A stretch of DNA of 5,552 nucleotides from TCS55 sp964343505 (GTDB lineage Bacteria; Fidelibacterota; Marinisomatia; Marinisomatales; TCS55), in assembly GCA_964343505.1 (NCBI GenBank), contig CAYFJU010000105.1:1-5552 (forward strand). Direction: 5' to 3'. Made by a program: the position numbers and the translations under genes. The notes beneath the pieces were generated by a model that was given only the letters and a program-made list of their open reading frames with translations, did no database searches and had not been told where the DNA came from. How positions within the stretch are numbered: the first letter of the stretch is position 1; each line of letters opens with the position of its first letter. Positions 1-4,512 of this stretch are shown here, in pieces.

Positions 1-43
1 CCAAATTATGCTGAAAATCTTTCAAAATAACCCGCTCAACTAG
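1..43 (-). pseudogene. Possible 3' continuation of the TlpA-like gene
   Basis: Downstream of the truncated redox gene, the frame reached by deleting one T from the T8 run is open from 43 to the window edge and reads LVERVILKDFQHNL. A TGA at 44-46 separates it from the upstream part. It might be the displaced remainder of the thioredoxin fold, but the piece is too short to judge. Confidence 0.2.
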
Positions 44-56
44 TCATGACCCTTTT

Positions 57-305
57 TTAAAAAAAACTATTCCAGACTGGTATTTCTTCAATACAAGCGT
101 TGCAGGTTGGTTCAAAAAAGACCAAAATAGACCATCCATCGAAATTCACAATATTTCCAGAAAGATCCATCAGATTCTTTGATAATTCCAATTTGTGTCC
201 GACATCTAATGGCTTTATTACTTTGTCATTTTCATTTTTTGATTTTACCGATATAAACAAAAAAACACCGCCTACTCCTATAATACCTGTGATAAACGAC
301 TTCAT
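57..305 (-). CDS. Truncated TlpA/thioredoxin-like protein, probably disrupted
   Basis: An 82-residue product with an N-terminal membrane anchor or signal sequence (ITGIIGVGGVFLFISV), a KPLDVGHKLELSKNLMDLSG stretch with the usual entry strand of TlpA-like domains, and WSILVFFEPTCNACIEEIPV. Its CNAC, with Cys68 and Cys71, is the thioredoxin-type redox site following a beta strand. The frame ends 12 residues after the motif at a run of eight T followed by six A (minus strand), whereas TlpA-like proteins normally continue about 70-100 residues with further strands and the cis-proline. Removing one T gives SFFKKGS before a TGA, then an open frame LVERVILKDFQHNL to the window edge, so at least two lesions would be needed to restore a longer gene. 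It is best read as a pseudogene, or as a sequencing error at the homopolymer. An intact protein would be a partner for the MauE-like protein. Confidence 0.65.
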   Translation of the reverse strand: MKSFITGIIGVGGVFLFISVKSKNENDKVIKPLDVGHKLELSKNLMDLSGNIVNFDGWSILVFFEPTCNACIEEIPVWNSFF

Positions 306-339
306 TTATCATAATTCCATTTCTCATAATGAAGTAAAT

Positions 340-367
340 CTTTTAGAACAAAACCAATCCTTTTCAA
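340..367 (-). promoter_or_regulatory. Possible sigma70-like promoter of the TlpA-like gene
   Basis: On the minus strand TTGAAA (362-367) and TAAAAG (340-345) are separated by 16 bp. They match the -35 and -10 consensus at five and four of six positions. The distance would give a leader of about 28 nt before the ATG at 303-305. The region is AT-rich, so a chance match is quite possible. Confidence 0.25.
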
Positions 368-451
368 GAGAGATAGATGCCTAAAACAATTTAATTCCGA
401 CCTAAGCAATTGTGTAAAAAACACCTTAATTCAGATATTCTTACTGACAAA

Positions 452-547
452 CTAATAACGCCTTTTTAAAAAGTCTACGGCATAAATGCCAATACTTTCT
501 TCGAAAGGAAGCCCCCTTAATAAATAGTATTTAATATCGGACCGTGA
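452..547 (-). pseudogene. In-frame protein-like continuation after the regulator stop
   Basis: After the regulator's TAA (548-550) the same frame stays open for 31 codons to a TAG at 452-454. It reads SRSDIKYYLLRGLPF and then EESIGIYAVDFLKRRY, which is protein-like, with helix-type charge spacing. There is no ATG, GTG or TTG start in it. It may be the former C-terminus of the regulator cut by a nonsense change, a fragment of another gene, or a chance open frame. The regulator domain is complete without it. Confidence 0.25.
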
Positions 548-796
548 TTACCGACTTTTATCCACATTATCTGTGTAAAGTCTGGAAAACTGATAAAAGG
601 ATATATCATGATGATCAAGTACATTTATTAGCGTTTTCAAGGTAATATTATAGCACCCACTCTCAATTCGCCAATAATGTTTGGTATCCAGTTTATAATG
701 TTCTGCAAAGGATCTGCTACTCGGAAATCCCTTCTCTTGCCGTAATCTTTTTATTAGAGATGCAATCATTTTAATATCCCTAGAAACATTATCCAC
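548..796 (-). CDS. Small XRE-family helix-turn-helix regulator
   Basis: An 82-residue protein made almost entirely of one DNA-binding domain. Helices can be seen in IKMIASLIKRLRQEKGF, the turn-helix region SSRSFAEHYKLDTKHYWRIE, then GCYNITLKTLINVLDHHDIS and FYQFSRLY. The pattern RLRxEKG...SFAEHYKLDTKHYWRIESG..NITLKTLINVL is typical of short Cro/XRE-type regulators common in Bacteroidota. The start is a GTG with an AAGGAGG 8 nt upstream. It probably binds nearby operators as a dimer and may control this cassette or itself; candidate sites are the palindrome at 834-849 and the repeats at 913-949. No effector domain is present. The frame continues open after the TAA (see 452-547), so the annotated end may be a recent stop. 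Confidence 0.8.
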   Translation of the reverse strand: MDNVSRDIKMIASLIKRLRQEKGFPSSRSFAEHYKLDTKHYWRIESGCYNITLKTLINVLDHHDISFYQFSRLYTDNVDKSR

Positions 797-804
797 TTTT
801 AATT

Positions 805-811
805 CCTCCTT
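805..811 (-). promoter_or_regulatory. Ribosome binding site deciding a GTG start
   Basis: A full AAGGAGG on the minus strand lies 8 nt before the GTG at 794-796. It supports GTG as the start of the regulator rather than the internal ATG eight codons later. Confidence 0.75.
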
Positions 812-833
812 CCGATTGCAGGTTTATTGACTA

Positions 834-849
834 AGCACCTGTACGTGCT
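834..849. promoter_or_regulatory. Small palindrome upstream of the regulator gene
   Basis: AGCAC (834-838) and GTGCT (845-849) form a 5-bp inverted repeat with a 6-nt spacer, ending 38 nt before the regulator start. Its size and position would suit autoregulation by the XRE-type protein, but the repeat is short and the idea is untested. Confidence 0.25.
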
Positions 850-858
850 AATGGGCGC

Positions 859-1005
859 TTAAAAATACATCATTTTAGGAGGTAGGCACTTGTGAGCCCT
901 GCCAGGTAGTGCATTTTGAAGCAAAGATTTTACTTCTGATTTTGAAGCACCAAGGTTCTTAAAAAGTTCATTTGTACCCGTGTCTGATCTTTTCTGTTTC
1001 TCCCA
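859..1005 (-). pseudogene. Startless protein-like open frame after tolC (possible gene remnant)
   Basis: Directly after the tolC stop, a frame of 48 codons stays open between TAA codons at 1006-1008 and 859-861. It reads as plausible protein (TNELFKNLGASKSEVKSLLQ, then NALPGRAHKCLPPKMMYF). It has no ATG or GTG in frame and only a TTG at 922-924, with no ribosome site. An ATG at 994 and above belongs to other frames and stops quickly. The ending LPPKMMYF slightly recalls the N-terminal domain of IS4-type transposases, but that is a weak impression. It could be a fragment of a lost gene or a chance open frame. Confidence 0.25.
913..949. repeat. 11-bp direct repeat pair in the tolC-regulator gap
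   Basis: ATTTTGAAGCA occurs at 913-923 and again at 939-949, a 26-bp period. On the minus strand it reads TGCTTCAAAAT. The pair lies upstream of the XRE-type regulator, so it could be a tandem operator; it also falls inside the startless open frame (859-1005) and may simply be a remnant or chance. Confidence 0.35.
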
Positions 1006-1008
1006 TTA

Positions 1009-2334
1009 CTAATCCCGGCCCCCATCAAAGGTTGCAGTAATAATCCTGTCCCATCCCCCGGCCATCACCCTCAGTTTCTCCCGATTCTCCCGGTATGCGA
1101 TTTTCAGGGAAACCAACTTTTGCCTGCTCTGAATCCAGGCGTTGCGGGCTTCCTTAATAGTACGGTATTCAATCAAGCCGGTATTGTACCGTTCCAATTC
1201 ATGGGCATAAATCAACCGTAAGTTATCCACATTTTTTTTCTGCAAACTGATCTGTTCACCATTCAATTGAATTTCGGCTGTGAGCAATCCGACTTCCTTA
1301 TTCACTTTCCGCCGCTTTTCTGCAAATTCCTCTTTTAATCTATTTATCTGTATCTGCTTGCGGGTTTCCTTCAGGGCATGTTTTCGATTCTGAAAGATGG
1401 GTAGGGAGACGTTCAGAGAGACATACATATTCCAGTCCTTATCAAAATCCCGGTATAAGGCGCTGGCAAACGTATTCCCTCTCGAATACCCGGAGCTGAT
1501 ATAAATATCCGGGAAGCGGTCCCAACGAAGCATGGTCAATTCTGTTTCATTGATTTTAATCTGGTCTGACAGGTAATTCAGGGCCGGTACCATTTGAGAG
1601 AATTTGGGTAATTTTTCTACTGTATGATTTTCATCAATAACTAATGCTAATTCTTGATTAACCTCTGAATGCATAAAATAGGATATCTCTGAGCGAAGGC
1701 GATTAATTTTATTATTTTGAGATCGAATATTTGAGTCTATTTCATTCAGAGTTACTTCCAATCTTATTTTGTCCACCGGTGGTTTTACACCTTTTTGGAC
1801 CAAATCATCCAAGTGTGCTTTCAACCTCCTCATATCTATTATTTCTTCTTTGTATAATCGGAGATTTTCTTCTGCGGCCATCAAATCAAGGAATACAGCA
1901 GTTGCATTATTAATGAGCGCTCTGGCTTTTACCTTGTAATCGGACTTTAGAGCATCCCGATTGTAGTTGAGACTTTTTTTTCGGCGAAAGGAATTGCCAT
2001 AATCAAACAATTGGTGAGAAAGACCTAAGCTGGTGCTGTAGTATTCGTAGGATGTGGCTGGCTGTGCCACGGGCACACTCCCAACAAATACATCCCGGGG
2101 CCCCTGTTGCGACTGAGACCCTGTGATTAAATATGAAAAAGAGGGTAGCCGTTCCGCGACTAACTGCTTCTTTTGTGCTGCAATTTCATTCTCCTGCAAT
2201 CGGGCTTCTTTCAAGCTAATATCGGCAGCCAGCACTTTTTTAATATACCCATCAAGTGTCAGGGCTTGAGCGAATGGAGAAGAAAACAGAAAAGTCCAAG
2301 TGAAGGCTTTGATCAAACGCTTTATAAAAGTCAT
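1009..2334 (-). CDS. TolC-family outer-membrane efflux protein
   Basis: The product is an outer-membrane channel that works with the adjacent adaptor, 441 residues from the ATG at 2332-2334. A basic start and hydrophobic core end in SSPFAQA, with likely cleavage near residue 24, followed by LTLDGYIKKVLAADISLKEA, the typical start of an outer-membrane efflux protein. Two homologous halves can be seen: long heptad-rich helices at roughly 30-230 and 245-430, each with a strand segment (SYEYYSTSLGLSHQLFDYG and WNMYVSLNVSLPIFQNRK). Length is normal for the family. A TTG two codons upstream is a possible but less likely start; no strong ribosome site is seen, and the gene is 27 nt after hlyD, so co-transcription and coupling are likely. 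Base composition changes within the gene: positions 1621-1740 are about 30% GC while the 3' end near 1021-1080 is above 50%. The substrate is unknown; export of the small peptide is a hypothesis. Confidence 0.9.
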   Translation of the reverse strand: MTFIKRLIKAFTWTFLFSSPFAQALTLDGYIKKVLAADISLKEARLQENEIAAQKKQLVAERLPSFSYLITGSQSQQGPRDVFVGSVPVAQPATSYEYYSTSLGLSHQLFDYGNSFRRKKSLNYNRDALKSDYKVKARALINNATAVFLDLMAAEENLRLYKEEIIDMRRLKAHLDDLVQKGVKPPVDKIRLEVTLNEIDSNIRSQNNKINRLRSEISYFMHSEVNQELALVIDENHTVEKLPKFSQMVPALNYLSDQIKINETELTMLRWDRFPDIYISSGYSRGNTFASALYRDFDKDWNMYVSLNVSLPIFQNRKHALKETRKQIQINRLKEEFAEKRRKVNKEVGLLTAEIQLNGEQISLQKKNVDNLRLIYAHELERYNTGLIEYRTIKEARNAWIQSRQKLVSLKIAYRENREKLRVMAGGWDRIITATFDGGRD

Positions 2335-2361
2335 ATTCAAATACAGTTTATGCGTTTGTGG

Positions 2362-3504
2362 TTAATTGAAGCCATTCAAGGCTTCCATTTTCACCGTCAC
2401 CGGCACGTCGTGAGCCAAGGAATAATGGCCTCCCGTTACGACTGTATCCCCCGCAGCGATACCTGTTACAATTTCTATAAACGTCCCATTACCTACCCCT
2501 GTTTTAACATACTGCCATTTGGCGATGCCATTTTTTACTACAAACACCAGCGTCCGATCATTGCGGGTGAGGAGCGCTTCCTGCGGGATCACTAACCGGT
2601 CCCGGTGCACCTGCTTTTCCAACTTCACCATCACCTGCTGACCGTCCTTGTACTTCAGCCCTTTATTGTGGATATTTGCAAATACCTTTCCCGTGCGTGT
2701 TTCTTCATCGATTTGGGGATGGAGGGCGGAAACAGTATAAAATGCTTCAGGGCTGTTTAAAATGGCGAACCGGGCTCCTGGTTTGATATAAGCTAAATCC
2801 GATTCCAGGACTTGGATTTCCACTCGTATTCGGGACAGGTCGGTTAAAGAAAACAGAATAGAACCCGGGGAAACGGTTGCCCCAGGATAAACCTTAATGT
2901 CGGAAACAATGCCCCCGAATGGCGCGGTGATGATGCACTGCTCCAGCTTTTGTTCCCCCTGTTTAACCAATGAGAATTGGTTGTGGAGATTATAGCGCAC
3001 CACCGACATTAATTTATTCTTGGAAAGGGAATTGGGCAAGGGCGGCAGTTTATCCTCATGCAATGCCTTATCCATGTAAGCCTCCCACTCCAGCGCTCTA
3101 TCGGCGACCGTAAGTTTCAGTTCGGAAATGAACTCGGTGAGCGCTTTAAAAAAGTCCCCTCTTGTTTTGTCCAATTCTATTTGGAAAAGATCGTTTTGGA
3201 ATACAACCAGTGTATCTCCTGCTTTCACCCTATGCCCTTCTTTAATCTGTATTCGTTCTACCTTGGTTGATATTTCTGCTGAAATCTCCCCTTTTTGTAT
3301 TGCGGAAAGAACAGCCGTGGGCGTGATGGTTTGGGAAATTGAGGAATTTGACGCTACCGTTCCCAACACCTGGAGGGATGACGCCTTATTATTAGATGCA
3401 AGTTGAAATGAATCGCTAGATTGAAAATATGGTTGAAAATAATAAAATAATAGAACAAAAGTGGAGAGCCCAATCAAAAGTGATATTTTTTTAATTCTAA
3501 TCAT
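2362..3504 (-). CDS. HlyD/MFP-family periplasmic adaptor subunit
   Basis: This is a membrane-fusion protein that bridges an inner-membrane pump and a TolC-type channel. From the ATG at 3502-3504 it is 380 residues. An N-terminal membrane anchor (about 5-23) is followed by the first lipoyl half-motif (EISTKVERIQIKEGHRVKAG, near 77-96), a helical hairpin (about 105-190), the second lipoyl half (APFGGIVSDIKVYPGATVSPG, near 194-214), a beta-barrel region (VEIQVLESDLAYIKPG, then KYKDGQQVMVKL) and a membrane-proximal domain (VIPQEALL, then GIAAGDTVVTGG). This is the domain order of RND/ABC-type adaptors. An in-frame GTG at 3529-3531 would add nine polar residues (389 aa) but has no ribosome site, so the ATG before the basic anchor is preferred. 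The tolC-like gene begins 27 nt downstream. Neither an ABC nor an RND pump gene is in the window. The body is clearly more GC-rich than its 5' end and than the upstream genes. Confidence 0.88.
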   Translation of the reverse strand: MIRIKKISLLIGLSTFVLLFYYFQPYFQSSDSFQLASNNKASSLQVLGTVASNSSISQTITPTAVLSAIQKGEISAEISTKVERIQIKEGHRVKAGDTLVVFQNDLFQIELDKTRGDFFKALTEFISELKLTVADRALEWEAYMDKALHEDKLPPLPNSLSKNKLMSVVRYNLHNQFSLVKQGEQKLEQCIITAPFGGIVSDIKVYPGATVSPGSILFSLTDLSRIRVEIQVLESDLAYIKPGARFAILNSPEAFYTVSALHPQIDEETRTGKVFANIHNKGLKYKDGQQVMVKLEKQVHRDRLVIPQEALLTRNDRTLVFVVKNGIAKWQYVKTGVGNGTFIEIVTGIAAGDTVVTGGHYSLAHDVPVTVKMEALNGFN

Positions 3505-3559
3505 CTTATATCCATCAGCACTACTTGCCACAAAAGTAAAAGGAGTATGTTATCATTAG

Positions 3560-3607
3560 AAGGAATATATGCTTACTTAAAATATATTTCTCACAATATT
3601 ATTCCTT
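3560..3607. repeat. 8-bp inverted repeat upstream of hlyD
   Basis: AAGGAATA (3560-3567) and TATTCCTT (3600-3607) are perfect complements separated by 32 nt of very AT-rich sequence. The pair lies between the strong hairpin after the peptide gene and the hlyD start. It could be an operator for a separate hlyD promoter, a weak RNA stem or chance in AT-rich DNA. No clear promoter accompanies it, apart from a TACTTTTG sequence immediately before the upstream GTG of hlyD. Confidence 0.3.
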
Positions 3608-3618
3608 AGTTTTTTAGC

Positions 3619-3661
3619 GGGGAAACACCAGCTATAGTTTAACCCTAGCTGATATTTCCCC
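3619..3661 (-). promoter_or_regulatory. Strong RNA hairpin between the peptide gene and hlyD
   Basis: The outer arms GGGGAAA (3619-3625) and TTTCCCC (3655-3661) and the inner arms CAGCTA (3629-3634) and TAGCTG (3646-3651) are perfect complements. The 3-nt segments between them read UAU and GUG in the minus-strand transcript, so they pair as U-G, A-U and U-G. This gives a continuous 16-bp stem with an 11-nt loop (3635-3645). In plus-strand RNA two of these pairs would be A-C mismatches, so the fold belongs to the coding-strand transcript. It starts 10 nt after the peptide stop codon. The sequence after it is A-rich with no U run, so it looks more like an RNA-stabilising, processing or attenuating element than a textbook intrinsic terminator. 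Confidence 0.65.
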
Positions 3662-3671
3662 TAATATGATA

Positions 3672-3842
3672 CTATTCAGCGATCACCACAGCGCATATTG
3701 CACCAGTACCCCAACAACCTAAATTAAGCTTTACAACCCATGGATGACCATAGTAAGTTGTCGTTGTGGGAGCAGCTATTAGGTTCAACGAGAGTGCACC
3801 TGTTAATACTAACCCAGCCAGGATTTTAGTTATCTTTTTCAT
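3672..3842 (-). CDS. Small secreted two-cysteine peptide precursor (56 aa)
   Basis: I do not recognise a named family. The product has a lysine-rich start (MKKITK), a hydrophobic core (ILAGLVLTGALSLNLIAA) and then PTTTTYYGHPW, so a Sec-type signal peptide cleaved near residue 24 is likely. That would leave about 32 residues. The mature part ends in GCWGTGAICAVVIAE, with Cys43 and Cys50 separated by six residues, suited to a small disulfide loop; the tail is hydrophobic. A bacteriocin, signalling peptide or protein partner for the neighbouring propeller are all possible. The start is fixed by AGGTGA 5 nt upstream. The gene stands alone between two hairpins, downstream of mauE-like and upstream of the HlyD/TolC genes, which suggests its expression level is set separately. 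It recalls the short signal-peptide-bearing products found beside beta-propeller genes in Bacteroidota (for example NVEALA-type), but it lacks that motif. Confidence 0.6.
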   Translation of the reverse strand: MKKITKILAGLVLTGALSLNLIAAPTTTTYYGHPWVVKLNLGCWGTGAICAVVIAE

Positions 3843-3847
3843 GTTAA

Positions 3848-3853
3848 TCACCT
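3848..3853 (-). promoter_or_regulatory. Ribosome binding site of the small peptide gene
   Basis: On the minus strand AGGTGA lies 5 nt before the ATG at 3840-3842. It decides the start of the small peptide: the longer in-frame form would begin with a GTG at 3882-3884 inside the loop of the upstream hairpin and would put a charged, cysteine-containing segment before the signal sequence. Confidence 0.7.
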
Positions 3854-3865
3854 TTTTGCAATGTG

Positions 3866-3904
3866 GTGGATGATCAATACACAAAGAATTTAATTGTCAT
3901 CCAC
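3866..3904 (-). promoter_or_regulatory. Inverted repeat / hairpin in the peptide gene leader
   Basis: The arms GTGGATGA (3866-3873) and TCATCCAC (3897-3904) are perfect 8-bp complements. After one unpaired base (3874) the stem continues with CAAT (3875-3878) and ATTG (3893-3896), leaving a 14-nt loop. The structure ends 12 nt before the peptide gene's ribosome site (3848-3853). It could be an operator or, in the transcript, a 5'-UTR hairpin that protects the message or controls its translation. No uridine run follows it on the coding strand, so a classical terminator is not supported. Confidence 0.55.
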
Positions 3905-3916
3905 GTTTTTATTATG

Positions 3917-3967
3917 TTAGTGGCCATCCAACAATACCTGTCGAATAGCCATATCGGGAAATGTCAT
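3917..3967 (-). CDS. Possible 16-residue leader ORF upstream of the peptide gene
   Basis: ATG at 3965-3967 is preceded by GGGAGTG at 3973-3979, which is at Shine-Dalgarno distance. It opens the short frame MTFPDMAIRQVLLDGH, ended by TAA at 3917-3919. The stop lies 12 nt before the inverted repeat at 3866-3904 that precedes the peptide gene. This layout resembles a translated leader that could influence folding of the downstream hairpin. No run of regulatory codons is obvious, and so short a frame with a plausible ribosome site can arise by chance. No function is claimed. Confidence 0.25.
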   Translation of the reverse strand: MTFPDMAIRQVLLDGH

Positions 3968-4077
3968 TTTAACACTCCCAATTTATTTGGCGAGTATTTA
4001 CTCATCCAAATTCTGATAAGTATGTCTACTATTAAACTTGACCAAAATAGTGAAAATTGGATATTAAACATTCAACA

Positions 4078-4512
4078 TTAGCTATTTGAATCCTGAGCGA
4101 ACAGCAACTTTCTATTTTTGCTCAAAATTACTAAAATTGTCATCAATGCTAATTTTTGAAATAAAACCAGATAGGGATTCTTTCCCAAGAGACCACAACC
4201 ACAATTTGATTGTATTTGCAATACCATTGAAATAATGCTTAACACTATACCAATTGACAATAAAATAAACCCAGGAAAAAATGAATATTGAAAAATACCC
4301 CGGTAAAAAACGCCGATTATAATAAAAACTTCAAGCACTATAAGACCAAACCAAATAGTCTCAATTTGATAATCTAACATCGGCGTTAAACTTGTGAAAA
4401 ATTTTCTAAAATTTAGTTCAAATTCCGGTAAAAAGATTTTTCTGATAATTGTCAAAATAAATACACCCGCAAAGGTATATCTTAATATTTCTAAGCAATC
4501 TTTCCTTTTCAT
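4078..4512 (-). CDS. MauE/DoxX-like redox-associated membrane protein
   Basis: A 144-residue integral membrane protein with about four hydrophobic segments (roughly residues 10-26, 52-68, 82-100 and 116-131). Between segments 3 and 4 it carries SNCGCGLLGKNPYLVLFQK, with Cys104 and Cys106. This matches the CGC-x-G motif and following polar helix of the MauE family (methylamine utilisation MauE), which is thought to move electrons or support disulfide formation across the inner membrane, like DsbB/DsbD. The ATG overlaps the propeller gene's TGA (ATGA), and a GGA lies 7 nt upstream, so translation is probably coupled to the propeller gene. There is no methylamine dehydrogenase here. In this context a role in thiol chemistry of the nearby two-cysteine peptide, together with the TlpA-like protein, is a reasonable inference. 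The family call rests on topology and the CGC motif. Confidence 0.75.
   Translation of the reverse strand: MKRKDCLEILRYTFAGVFILTIIRKIFLPEFELNFRKFFTSLTPMLDYQIETIWFGLIVLEVFIIIGVFYRGIFQYSFFPGFILLSIGIVLSIISMVLQIQSNCGCGLLGKNPYLVLFQKLALMTILVILSKNRKLLFAQDSNS

Noticed and set aside
44..64. TGA in the TlpA-like gene as a recoded (selenocysteine-type) codon
   Set aside because: The TGA is only in frame after a base deletion in the T8 run and lies well after the CxxC site, so decay explains it more simply.
100..384. 94-codon plus-strand frame opposite the TlpA-like gene
   Set aside because: It is antisense to a frame with a clear signal sequence and CxxC motif, its translation is low-complexity, and it has no ribosome site.
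2173..2595. 140-codon plus-strand frame across the hlyD/tolC junction
   Set aside because: It is fully antisense to two well-supported family members, with histidine- and cysteine-rich composition typical of a shadow frame.
3058..3406. Two overlapping plus-strand frames opposite hlyD
   Set aside because: They mirror the adaptor's coding sequence on the opposite strand and resemble no family.
3619..3661. Hairpin read as an intrinsic terminator
   Set aside because: The stem is strong, but the coding-strand sequence after it is GCTAAAAAAC rather than a T run, and the T run lies on the wrong side for minus-strand transcription.
3843..3884. Longer 70-residue form of the small peptide
   Set aside because: It would start at a GTG inside the hairpin loop without a ribosome site and add a polar segment before the signal peptide. 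The ATG at 3840-3842 has AGGTGA 5 nt upstream.
3863..4081. 72-codon plus-strand frame in the gap before the peptide gene
   Set aside because: No ribosome site, and it overlaps the leader hairpin. The minus-strand reading of the region as a leader fits the operon direction better.
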